From contig CALIHR010000005.1 in the NCBI GenBank assembly GCA_938020505.1, forward strand, positions 1-64,000: 64,000 nucleotides of DNA. Reading direction: 5' to 3'. The DNA comes from an uncultured Actinobaculum sp. GTDB taxonomy: Bacteria > Actinomycetota > Actinomycetes > Actinomycetales > Actinomycetaceae. Within the stretch, counting starts at the first letter, position 1, and the number at the start of each line of letters is the position of its first letter. Positions 15,123 through 22,491 of this stretch are shown here, in pieces. The translations under genes and the position numbers were made by a program. The notes beneath the pieces were generated by a model, which was given only the letters and a program-made list of their open reading frames with translations, was not told where the DNA came from and made no database searches.

Positions 15123-17696
15123 ATGGCATTCTTGGGTAAGACTAATCCGACGGTTCAACAGTTCTCGTCCCCGGAGGAGCTGTACCTCAGTGGCACTCTG
15201 CCGCGGACTACGGCTGCTGTGGACTCGCTTTGGGTGCATCAGGGTGATGTTATTCGCGCCTACGCAAAGAATCACCAGGATACTAGCGATCTTGCACTGG
15301 AATTGCCGACAGGCACAGGTAAGACGCTACCGGGCCTTCTTATCGGGGAGTGGGTGCGGCGGAGGTTCGAAGAGCCGGTCGTTTACGCAACGCCCACCAA
15401 GCAGCTTGCGCGCCAAGTGGCGGCGACAGCGAAGCGCGAGGGCGTTCCTGCCGCGGTTTTGACCGGCAGTGCCAAGGATTGGAATCCCGCGGAAGAGGCA
15501 TCGGTCGAGGGCGGCGAGGTGATCGGAATTACGACTTATAGTTCTATTTTCAACAGTAATCCCAAGCTCCCCGAACCACGGCTCCTGATATTCGATGACG
15601 CCCATGCCGGTGAACAGTTTGTCGGCAACGAATACGGCATCAGCATCCGTCGCCGCGATGACGAGGAAGCGTACCTCAACGTGTTGAAGGCGTTAAAGCC
15701 GTTCCTATCTGGACTCGTCTTTCAGCGACTCGAAGGCGAACCCGATCCCGGTGTCCACCACCAGGTACGCCTGATTCTGCCCGCTATCAACCAAGAGGCA
15801 CTGACCGGGCTTGACGCCGTCTTGGCAGATTTGCCTAAGCCTCACTCCTACAAATTCGCCATGATTCGGTCGGGCCTGGAAGCATGCTGCGTTTACTTGT
15901 CCTATAGCGGTATTCAGATCAGGCCAATGATCCCGCCGACCTATGAGAATCGTGTCTTTGATTGCGCCAAGCAGCGCATTTACTTGTCGGCCACTCTGGG
16001 CTCAGGTGGCGAACTCGAACGCGCCTTCGGGCGAAATAAGATCGTCCGAATGCCGTTGCCCACTGAGACTCCTCCGCGCTCTGGTCGTCGGTTGTTTATC
16101 TTCCCCGACTTGGTCAAAGGCGGGGATGCGTTCGGACTGACTAAACAGATTATCGGTCTCACCAACAAGGCTCTCGTCTTGAGTCAGGAGACCGCTGCCA
16201 CTCTCGAGGAGGCAGTAGCGCAGCTAGCAGGCAATGGCGTGCCGGTCAGGGGCCGAGACTATTTGGAGCAGGAGGGGTTGGAATCCTTCGTCAACGCTCC
16301 TGCTGGTGTGCTAGCTCTGGCCAACCGATATGACGGCCTTGACCTGCCAGGTGATGCGTGCCGGATCGTTGTCCTTGGTGGCAAGCCGGATGCTGTAGGG
16401 CTGCAGGAGAGGTTCTTGAGTGAGCGAGCGGACGCCGATGCCGCCCTGGCCGAACGGCTGCGGACTCGCATTGTGCAAGGTGCTGGCCGCTGCACTCGTG
16501 GTCCGAGTGACTACGCTGTAGTAGTCGTGCTCGGGTCAGACATCATGAAGTACTTCTCTCGGTCCGAGAACCGCTCGGCACTCGAGCCGGAGTTGCAGGC
16601 CGAGGTCGACTTCGGTTGGCGGAACAGCAAGGGGATCGAGCCCAACGAGGTTATTGAGAATGCCAAGGTGTTCCTTGCTCATGGGATCGGCTGGCGTGAG
16701 ACGGGCGAGCCAGAGTTTGCTAAGTTCCGGCAGGACGCCGTCAAGACTGAGCCACCAGGAACTGACGCTCTCAGCAAGGCTGCGGCGCTGGAAGTGGAGG
16801 CGTGGCAGCTGGCGTTTGGCGGCGATTGGAATGGCGCAAGCCAGAAGCTGCAGGAAGCTGTACATCATATCGGTGCTGCTGCGACGCGGGGCTACCGCGG
16901 TCTACTGCTGTACCTCGCTGGTGTTTGGTTGCACCTTGGTGCGCAGAACGAGCCCCAGCGATCGCGTGCTCGGCAGCTCGTTAGAGACGCCGAGCAGGCT
17001 GCTAACCGCGGCACCTGGCTCAAGGAGATGCCGAAGCTTCCAGGGTCCAAGGAGGTCCCGCCCGCCCCTGAGGACATTGTGGCAGTGAACCAGGTTGTCG
17101 CCCGGTTGCGGGGCAGCCTCAAACAAAAGCAGATCGAACGTGACCTTGCCGAGATGCGGGAAGCCCTTGCTCAGAATGAGGCGACCCGGTATGAACGCGG
17201 TCTGACGATTCTGGGACGATTCCTCGGTGCCGATGCTTCCAAGCCGAAGGGTCAAGGACGCTGCGACTCCGCCTGGGTATGGGGCACTAAAAAGTGGGTG
17301 ACCATCGAAGCCAAATCGGAAGAGAAAAGCGACGGTCTACTTCCGCTCAAGGATATTCGGCAAGCCAATACCCAGCTTGACCAGCTGGCTGCGGATCGAG
17401 AGATGGAGGATGCGCCGGCGGGTAGCCTAACGATCGTCGTTTCGGACAAGTTGTCAGTGGATCCGCAGCACGCTCAGACAGCACACTCGAACGTATACCT
17501 GACCTCGCCCGGCGTCATAAAAGAAATCGTTGGGGATGCCGTCGCTGTCTGGGAAAATCTGCTGACGACCGCAGTTGGACTTGTTTCCGAGCGAGATCAA
17601 AAGCAACATGTCCAGTCCGTCATGAATGACAACGGGTGCTTGCCCAGCCAAGTGATCGATCGACTGGCGCAAAACCGGATCAGGCCAGGCGACTGA
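15123..17696 (+). CDS. SF2 DEAD/DEAH helicase fused to a PD-(D/E)XK nuclease; candidate single-gene defence protein
   Basis: 857 residues. Helicase motifs in order: Walker A PTGTGKT (62-68), TPTKQLARQV (90-99), DDAH (158-161), SAT (289-291), a motif V region RYDGLDLPGD (402-411) and QGAGRCTRG (452-460). Residues about 500-680 are a helical linker. The C-terminal domain from about 685 has the restriction-endonuclease-like pattern: E691, Asp715 in GRCDSAWVW, then TIEAKSE with Glu729 and Lys731, and a QANTQLDQL helix. ATG 15123 is the first start after an in-frame TGA; the ribosome binding site is weak. GC content is lower than neighbours and no partner gene adjoins. It probably cuts or unwinds foreign DNA; the exact system type could not be named. 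Confidence 0.85.
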   Translation: MAFLGKTNPTVQQFSSPEELYLSGTLPRTTAAVDSLWVHQGDVIRAYAKNHQDTSDLALELPTGTGKTLPGLLIGEWVRRRFEEPVVYATPTKQLARQVAATAKREGVPAAVLTGSAKDWNPAEEASVEGGEVIGITTYSSIFNSNPKLPEPRLLIFDDAHAGEQFVGNEYGISIRRRDDEEAYLNVLKALKPFLSGLVFQRLEGEPDPGVHHQVRLILPAINQEALTGLDAVLADLPKPHSYKFAMIRSGLEACCVYLSYSGIQIRPMIPPTYENRVFDCAKQRIYLSATLGSGGELERAFGRNKIVRMPLPTETPPRSGRRLFIFPDLVKGGDAFGLTKQIIGLTNKALVLSQETAATLEEAVAQLAGNGVPVRGRDYLEQEGLESFVNAPAGVLALANRYDGLDLPGDACRIVVLGGKPDAVGLQERFLSERADADAALAERLRTRIVQGAGRCTRGPSDYAVVVVLGSDIMKYFSRSENRSALEPELQAEVDFGWRNSKGIEPNEVIENAKVFLAHGIGWRETGEPEFAKFRQDAVKTEPPGTDALSKAAALEVEAWQLAFGGDWNGASQKLQEAVHHIGAAATRGYRGLLLYLAGVWLHLGAQNEPQRSRARQLVRDAEQAANRGTWLKEMPKLPGSKEVPPAPEDIVAVNQVVARLRGSLKQKQIERDLAEMREALAQNEATRYERGLTILGRFLGADASKPKGQGRCDSAWVWGTKKWVTIEAKSEEKSDGLLPLKDIRQANTQLDQLAADREMEDAPAGSLTIVVSDKLSVDPQHAQTAHSNVYLTSPGVIKEIVGDAVAVWENLLTTAVGLVSERDQKQHVQSVMNDNGCLPSQVIDRLAQNRIRPGD

Positions 17697-17861
17697 GGAA
17701 ACGGCTTGAACAGCTCGGTATCACTCGCTCAGCAAAGATGAACGAGGGGCTTAGCCGCTTCAGGTGCCACGGCGTAGCCAACTGGGGCACACACATGTAA
17801 GTGATTGCAGATCGCCGAGCTTAGGGACAAGGCTCACCAGGCTGAGGCCAGCCTCACACCC

Positions 17862-18620
17862 CTAGGGCCGGGCCTTTTCGACGCGCATTCCCGCTTCGTA
17901 CATGCCGCCCAGGAGTTTTCCCTGGAGGCTTTCGTCGAGCATTCCGGGCTGGTCGCTTGCGAAGGCCGTGATGATGTCGACGCCGAAGTCGAACAGGATC
18001 GGCGAGGCCGGCGTCGACGGGCCGATCATGACCGTCACGGCGTCGCGCGAGAGCTCCAGCAGGCGCGGAATCGTCTTGTTGACGAAGGACGAGCCGGTGA
18101 TGAAGACGTAGTTGCAGCCGGGCAGCAGGTACTCGGCCGCAGAGTCCGGGTAGTCGCCCTCCACGGGGTTGCGCTCGAGGATGAAAAGCTCGGCGGCGTC
18201 AGCGAGCGCCGATGCGGCGAAGGGGAAGTGCCCGATCACCGCGACCTTCTTCCCCGCGATGACCTCGCGGTACGGGTGGAAGGCGCGCGCCCAGTTGTTC
18301 TCGTGGCAGGGGGAGAAGCCGTTGCCGAAGGCGCGCTTGGGCAGCGAATGGTACGCGTTGACGGCGGCCATGCCCAGGCCGGCCTCGGCCAGGTTCCAGC
18401 TTTTGGCCAGAGCTGCGACCTCGCGCAGCGGAAGCCCCGCCAAGTCGTCCTCGCCGTAGGCTGCGGGGCGGGTGCGCACGGGCATGGCGAAAGCCATTCC
18501 TGCGCCCCTCTCGGAGGAGGTCACGCGGCACCACTTCGTGCCGGTGTAGGCCGCTGCGACAGTGATGTGGCCGGGGATCTCGTCTATGAGATCGTCGTAT
18601 AGATTCCAAGGGTTCGTCAT
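17862..18620 (-). CDS. DUF4213/DUF364 putative heavy-metal chelation protein
   Basis: 252 residues starting MTNPWNLYDDLIDEIPGHI, with GAGGAG six bases upstream of the ATG. The N-terminal part with GTKWCRVTSSE and AYGEDDLAGLPLREVA resembles the DUF4213 enolase-like N domain; the second half (KKVAVIGHFPF, then ERNPVEGDYPDSAAEYLLP and FITGSSFVNKTIPRLLE) is the Rossmann-like DUF364 domain. Family members are found near metal and molybdenum/cobalt-type transport genes and are thought to bind metal or a metal cofactor; no transporter adjoins here. A perfect -10 and a structured untranslated leader lie upstream, suggesting RNA-level control. Confidence 0.85.
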   Translation of the reverse strand: MTNPWNLYDDLIDEIPGHITVAAAYTGTKWCRVTSSERGAGMAFAMPVRTRPAAYGEDDLAGLPLREVAALAKSWNLAEAGLGMAAVNAYHSLPKRAFGNGFSPCHENNWARAFHPYREVIAGKKVAVIGHFPFAASALADAAELFILERNPVEGDYPDSAAEYLLPGCNYVFITGSSFVNKTIPRLLELSRDAVTVMIGPSTPASPILFDFGVDIITAFASDQPGMLDESLQGKLLGGMYEAGMRVEKARP

Positions 18621-18755
18621 GAGTTCTCCTCGCGTGCCGTCCGTGTTGTCGTATGCGTCGTCGGATTCCGACCTCGGGCCGAGGTCGATAGGCCCCTGAA
18701 CGGGGCGATGCCGGACTAGCGTCGCCTGAATAGGTTCCCCTCACCGTTGGCGTTG
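18621..18755 (-). promoter_or_regulatory. Structured 5' leader of the DUF364 gene (riboswitch candidate)
   Basis: About 135 nt lie between the predicted transcription start and the ATG. Three stems are visible: 18670-18686 (8-bp perfect, GACCTCGG/CCGAGGTC), 18692-18706 (GCCCC/GGGGC) and 18704-18726 (GGCGA/TCGCC). The last two overlap, so they are mutually exclusive, as in a switching leader. No known riboswitch consensus was recognised. Confidence 0.35.
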
Positions 18756-18761
18756 CCTTCA

Positions 18762-18790
18762 ATTATAGTGCGCTGCGGCGCCGGTTTGTA
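18762..18790 (-). promoter_or_regulatory. Promoter of the DUF364 gene
   Basis: A perfect TATAAT on the minus strand (18767-18762) in a GC-rich region, with TACAAA (3 of 6) 17 bp upstream at 18790-18785. Confidence 0.55.
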
Positions 18791-19140
18791 GCGGCAAAAA
18801 GGGTCGGCTTTTGCATAGGGAAGGCAGGTTTCCACACGGGAGAGTTGCAGCGCCGGCGAGGTCCTCTCTCAGATGCCGTCTGCGCCAACTCGTCCGCGTC
18901 GAGATATGTGAATGCGGTTCAGGCTACGGACTGCCTCCTCGGTGCCTCCGCAGGGCATGCAGTCCACGTCGCGGAACGTAGAGCCGCTGTGTACGCGGTC
19001 GGATCGGAATCGGCATACGAAGCCCATGCTGTGCGCGACGCCGTTGTTACTTTCTTGTTTTTCGGGGTCTTACATGTGGAAACTAGGAGTATTGTCTGCG
19101 AAGCCCGAAAGGCAGGCGTTCCCGTTGTCGCGAAAGACGC
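18791..19140. other. Intergenic region
   Basis: No gene is supported. A 99-codon plus-strand frame (18845-19144) exists, but it has no ribosome binding site and no recognisable domain. Confidence 0.4.
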
Positions 19141-19389
19141 CTAGGCCGCAAAGCGTTTGAGCGCTCCTTGGCGGGTCATCCCGACGACGTCTCCGATTGT
19201 CTGCCAAGTGCAGCCCGCCGCGCGAGCCTCTTTGACAGCGCGGTCAAGAGCCGCTTCCGCTGAAGCGACTTTGGTGAGGGCTTGGTAGACGGCGATCAAA
19301 GCGGGGTCGGTAATCGTGGCTGCCGGGTCGGGGCCGGCGCCCTCGTCGGCGGTTTCGATCTCGCGCAGAATCTCGTCATCGGTTCGCAT
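19141..19389 (-). CDS. Antitoxin-type HTH protein of a type II toxin-antitoxin pair
   Basis: 82 residues from MRTDDEILREIE. The C terminus GCTWQTIGDVVGMTRQGALK is a helix-turn-helix of the kind seen at the end of small actinobacterial antitoxins (W-x-x-IG-x-x-x-GM(T/S)RQ). The ATG at 19389 lies 7 bases after the toxin stop, and the Shine-Dalgarno AGGA overlaps that stop codon, so translation is coupled. Expected role: binds the toxin and represses their shared promoter. Confidence 0.65.
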   Translation of the reverse strand: MRTDDEILREIETADEGAGPDPAATITDPALIAVYQALTKVASAEAALDRAVKEARAAGCTWQTIGDVVGMTRQGALKRFAA

Positions 19390-19396
19390 GATGTCC

Positions 19397-19600
19397 TCAT
19401 TTCTGTCGTAAGTATTTGGATCGAGCGGGCATGGCGTGAAACGCCTGTCCCAATCGGTTGATGCCGATCTCAAGGAGCTGTCCGGCGCGGTCGGGGCCAA
19501 TGACTATCTGATATCCATCGAGCAAATGGACGATTATTGGGTGCTCAACGGCGTGTTGAATGTCTTGGCTCCTAATTCCGTGTTTGTAGGCGGTTTTCAT
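19397..19600 (-). CDS. Toxin of a type II toxin-antitoxin pair
   Basis: 67 residues: MKTAYKHGIRSQDIQHAVEH, then VIGPDRAGQLLEIGI and AFHAMPARSKYLRQ. The order KHG-x-x-x-x-DI-x-HA, GPDRAG-x-LLE, HAM(P)-x-R-x-KY is that of a common actinobacterial toxin family related in size and fold expectation to BrnT/RelE-type proteins. The ATG at 19600 is preferred over a TTG at 19645 because that TTG is part of the -35 element. Upstream gene of the pair, directly followed by the HTH antitoxin. Confidence 0.65.
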   Translation of the reverse strand: MKTAYKHGIRSQDIQHAVEHPIIVHLLDGYQIVIGPDRAGQLLEIGINRLGQAFHAMPARSKYLRQK

Positions 19601-19616
19601 AACCTCCACGTTGGTA

Positions 19617-19645
19617 ACTGTAGTTGACCGAGAAAAGTTTGTCAA
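19617..19645 (-). promoter_or_regulatory. Promoter of the toxin-antitoxin operon
   Basis: Minus strand: perfect TTGACA (19645-19640), 17-bp spacer, TACAGT (19622-19617). The transcript would start a few bases before the GGAGG that precedes the ATG at 19600. Confidence 0.75.
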
Positions 19646-19790
19646 CTGGCGTTACCAAAGCGGGGAGCTGGATTGGATCAGACTTAGTTTCTTTCAATCG
19701 AAAACGCCGCAGGAATCAAATGCTGGAGAAAAAGAGCGGCTTCAACGTCGAGTCTCCGGTTTCGGCGTCTCTTGCGCTTCCGGCGCCGCT

Positions 19791-20234
19791 TCAGTGCCCC
19801 CGGCGCCTCTGGCGGGCTTTGGCTTGCCTTCGCGCGTATGCCTCATCGGCAGCTCGCTTCTGCTCGCGCCGTCGCGCCGAGGCGCGCTCCTCGCCGCGCG
19901 ACTCCATGTCGGCCTTCAGGGCCTCCTGGGCTTTCGTCGAGACGCCCCTCTCGCGCATCGCCTTCGCCGCCATCCGCTGGGCGCGCTTGGGGTTCGTTTT
20001 TCCCGCGCCGCCCCCTGCCTCTCCGGCGTCGGCCCCTTTTCCGACGACGGGGACGGCGCCGTGCGCCCGCCGAACAAGCTCTGCGCCGTGCTCGCGGACG
20101 AACTCGTGAAGCTCCGCGGCGCTCGGCTCTTTGCCGAAGACGACTCGGGCTGCGCGGACGGATTCGCCGTCGTCGATCTCGTAGACGCCGACCCACAGAT
20201 GGCCGTCGAAGAACAGTGTGAACTGCGCTGACAT
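19791..20234 (-). CDS. YjdF family protein (DUF2992)
   Basis: 147 residues from MSAQFTLFFDGHLWVGVYE; GGAGG lies four bases before the ATG. The FFDG-x-(F/L)WVGV opening, VVFGKEPSAAELHEFV, the NPKRAQR and STKAQEALK blocks, and the Lys/Arg-rich helical tail are all hallmarks of YjdF. In Firmicutes the family is controlled by the yjdF riboswitch for azaaromatic compounds; the protein's activity is unknown. The basic tail suggests nucleic-acid or ribosome contact (inference). Upstream lies an unusual set of 60-nt repeats. Confidence 0.85.
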   Translation of the reverse strand: MSAQFTLFFDGHLWVGVYEIDDGESVRAARVVFGKEPSAAELHEFVREHGAELVRRAHGAVPVVGKGADAGEAGGGAGKTNPKRAQRMAAKAMRERGVSTKAQEALKADMESRGEERASARRREQKRAADEAYARRQAKARQRRRGH

Positions 20235-20382
20235 CTTGCCTCCAGGTACGCAAAAGCGGACCCGACGAGCTGGATTCCAGCGAGGCTGGCGACGGACGCC
20301 CCGCACCGCGATGCGCGTGCAAGGCGTCGCCCGGGCTTCCTACCGGGCAGCGCGTTTCGTTCATCAGGAACTGACCCCACGA

Positions 20383-20530
20383 CTATACACGCGGGACGCA
20401 TGGGGACGGCGATCGCGGCCTCCGGCGGAGGGGGAAGGCCTGCTATACGCGGGGTGCATGTCGTCGGCCGTGTCCACAGGTGTGGGATTCGGCGAAGGCC
20501 CGCTATACGCGGGAGCGTATGGGCGACGGG
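20383..20530. repeat. Three degenerate 60-nt repeats upstream of yjdF
   Basis: The word CTATAC(AC)GCGGG starts at 20383, 20443 and 20503, exactly 60 bases apart, each followed by GC(A/G)TATG-like bases, and units 1 and 2 end in GAAGGCC(C/T)G. Bases 20548-20630 hold a further pair of a 'cccgcgcgcagccgccgatcg' word. Confidence 0.6.
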
Positions 20531-20917
20531 TTTGCGGGCCGCCCGCGCGCAGCCGCCGATCGCGTGGAGGCTTCCGGAAACGGCGGTGAGATTCGGGACG
20601 GCCCGCGCGCAGCCGCCGATCGGGCGACAGTTCATGCGGCGCCACGCGCGCCTTCGTCCTGCACCGCGACGCTGACGCGGGTTCCAGGCATTGCCGTCGG
20701 CTGCGCCACACTCGCCGCGCCCTCCTGCAAACGCTGCGTGAACGTGAATCCCGACCGCGCGTCCGGTTCGCTGCCAGGTCCCTGCAAATGCTGCATGGAC
20801 GGCAATCCCGATTGCATGTTCGGTTCAGCTTCTGCTCTTAATCTAGTAGTCTGAGCGGAGAACAGCGGGTTTGGCCCGCCGGGAAAGCGGAGCTGGTCGT
20901 GGCGAAAAGGAGGGCGC

Positions 20918-21673
20918 ATGTTTGCGGTGACGATCGACCAACGGTCCTCGCGGTCGGCGGGCGACCGCGTGCCCGGATTGCTCAAATTGCTCGCGGAGGT
21001 CTGCGCCGGCACCCCGCCGATCGCCGGATTCGACAGGACCGTGGGGGACGAGGTCGAGGGCCTGTTCGACGACGCCGCCGGCGTCGTCGCCGCCGTTCGA
21101 GCCGCCCTCGTTATGGGCGATTGGCACATCGGCCTGGGAATCGGCTCGGTCGAGTCGACGGGCCGGAACGTGCGCGAGGCGCGGGGCTCGGCCTTCGTCG
21201 CCGCCCGCGAGGCCGTCGAACGGGCGAAGGTCAGCGGGGAAGTCGAGGTGCGCCAAGGGGCGGACGTCAGTATCTCGCCCCTGGCGCTCGAGGCGTCGCA
21301 GGTCATCTTCCAGCTGCTCGGCGCCCTGCTCGCCGACCGCACCGACGCCCAGCGCGAGGTCTCCGACCTGTTCGACGCCGGCCTCACCGGGCGCGAGGCC
21401 GCGGCGGCCCTCGGCGTGAGCCCCTCCGCGGTCTCCCAGCGGCGCACGGCCTCCCGGTACGATCTGGAGACGCGGGGCTGGGCGGTGCTCGACGAACTGC
21501 TGGGCCGCATCGGCGACGAGGTGGACGCCCGGCTTGACGCCGAACGGAAGGCGAAAACGAAAGGCAAGTCGCATGCCCGGCTCGACGCCGAGCGCGGCGA
21601 GGCGAAGGACGGGCGCGCGGTTCCCGAAAAGGACCCTGCGTCCAGCAAAAAGCAAGGAGACTCGCGCTCATGA
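20918..21673 (+). CDS. SatD-like protein with C-terminal helix-turn-helix
   Basis: 251 residues, with AAGGAGG ahead of the ATG. The N terminus (MFAVTIDQRSSRSAGDRVPG) resembles the SatD start, in which an acidic/Ser-Arg motif follows the first strand; residues about 40-130 include VGDEVEGLFDD and GIGSVESTGRN. A helix-turn-helix at about 152-175 (LTGREAAAALGVSPSAVSQR) suggests DNA binding. The last 50 residues are charged and repetitive (ARLDAER twice). It overlaps the next gene by 4 bases (ATGA), so they form an operon. SatD proteins have no assigned reaction; regulator is the likeliest role. Confidence 0.6.
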   Translation: MFAVTIDQRSSRSAGDRVPGLLKLLAEVCAGTPPIAGFDRTVGDEVEGLFDDAAGVVAAVRAALVMGDWHIGLGIGSVESTGRNVREARGSAFVAAREAVERAKVSGEVEVRQGADVSISPLALEASQVIFQLLGALLADRTDAQREVSDLFDAGLTGREAAAALGVSPSAVSQRRTASRYDLETRGWAVLDELLGRIGDEVDARLDAERKAKTKGKSHARLDAERGEAKDGRAVPEKDPASSKKQGDSRS

Positions 21674-22068
21674 CGGTTGCGATCGTGCTTCTTTCCCTTG
21701 CGGTGTCCGTGATCTTCGGCTGGGCCGCGGTCGAGGGCGTCATGCGACTGGCCAAAGTCCGCGGCGGCGCCGGCCCTCGACCCAGCTCGGGCGGGCATCG
21801 CGCCACCGTCCTCCGCGAGCGGCCTGCCCAGCCGCGCGTGCTGCGCGGCGGAGCGTGGATCGGCGCGTTGGAAAGGCTCGCGATAACCGGAGCGATCCTG
21901 GCTCGCCAGCCTGAGATGGTCGCCGCAGTCGTCGCCGTCAAGGGGCTTGGCCGCTGGGCGGACCTCCAGACGAACCCCGCCTTGACGGAGCGTTTCATCA
22001 TCGGCACGCTCGCGTCGTACGTCGCGGCGGGCGCGTGCGGGTATGCGGGCCTGGCGCTGATGGGTTAG
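21670..22068 (+). CDS. Small membrane protein coupled to the SatD-like gene
   Basis: 132 residues, translationally coupled (ATGA) to the preceding gene. One N-terminal hydrophobic segment (VAIVLLSLAVSVIFGWAAVE) and a further one or two near the C terminus (IGTLASYVAAGACGYAGLAL), around a conserved-looking core GALERLAITGAILARQPEMV. The same pairing of a SatD-like protein with a small membrane protein occurs in other actinobacteria. Function unknown. Confidence 0.6.
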   Translation: MTVAIVLLSLAVSVIFGWAAVEGVMRLAKVRGGAGPRPSSGGHRATVLRERPAQPRVLRGGAWIGALERLAITGAILARQPEMVAAVVAVKGLGRWADLQTNPALTERFIIGTLASYVAAGACGYAGLALMG

Positions 22069-22491
22069 TCTGCGCGCGCGTCGACGGGTTAGTTTGCGTC
22101 TATCGCGCTGATGGGGGGGCAAGAAAACATGCCGTCAGCGTCCATGAAAAGCGCCTCAGCCATGAAAAGCGTCTTGATGCAGTACAAGTGCCACATTTTG
22201 GAACTTTTCATGCATTTAGACACTCTTCACGTTCAATTCGCACGGTCTAGGCACTTTCACAGATCGCGCCCCGCCGCCGACGCGCCAGACGCCCGCATCC
22301 GGCGTGGCAGACGACACGGCCGCCCGCGCAGCGGCCGAAATCTAGGCCCTTTTTACCGAGAGCCGCGGAATCTCGGCGCTGACGACGCGGGGCTTTCGTC
22401 ACAGAAGCGGGGTGAAAATTGTCACCGTCGATGTTAGTCTGGTAGGCGGCCCGCGACTGCGGAACACTGAACTTCCAATGGAGGACATTTA
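22069..22491. other. Intergenic region upstream of ppdK
   Basis: Holds two copies of ATGAAAAGCG 18 bases apart (22144, 22162), related to the tandem repeats after ppdK at 25561. A weak TTGTCA at about 22419 lies 70 bases before ppdK, without a convincing -10. Confidence 0.4.

Noticed and set aside
19601..19645. TTG at 19645 as the toxin start
   Set aside because: The TTG is the first half of a perfect TTGACA -35 with a 17-bp spaced -10, so it lies upstream of the transcript.
20383..20530. A CRISPR-like array
   Set aside because: The periodicity is 60 nt with only about 12 conserved bases per unit, no palindromic repeat, and no cas genes.
20632..22122. A 496-codon minus-strand frame across the SatD-like operon
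   Set aside because: It is Arg/Ser/Pro-rich, has no ribosome binding site, and is antisense to two coupled genes with good start signals.
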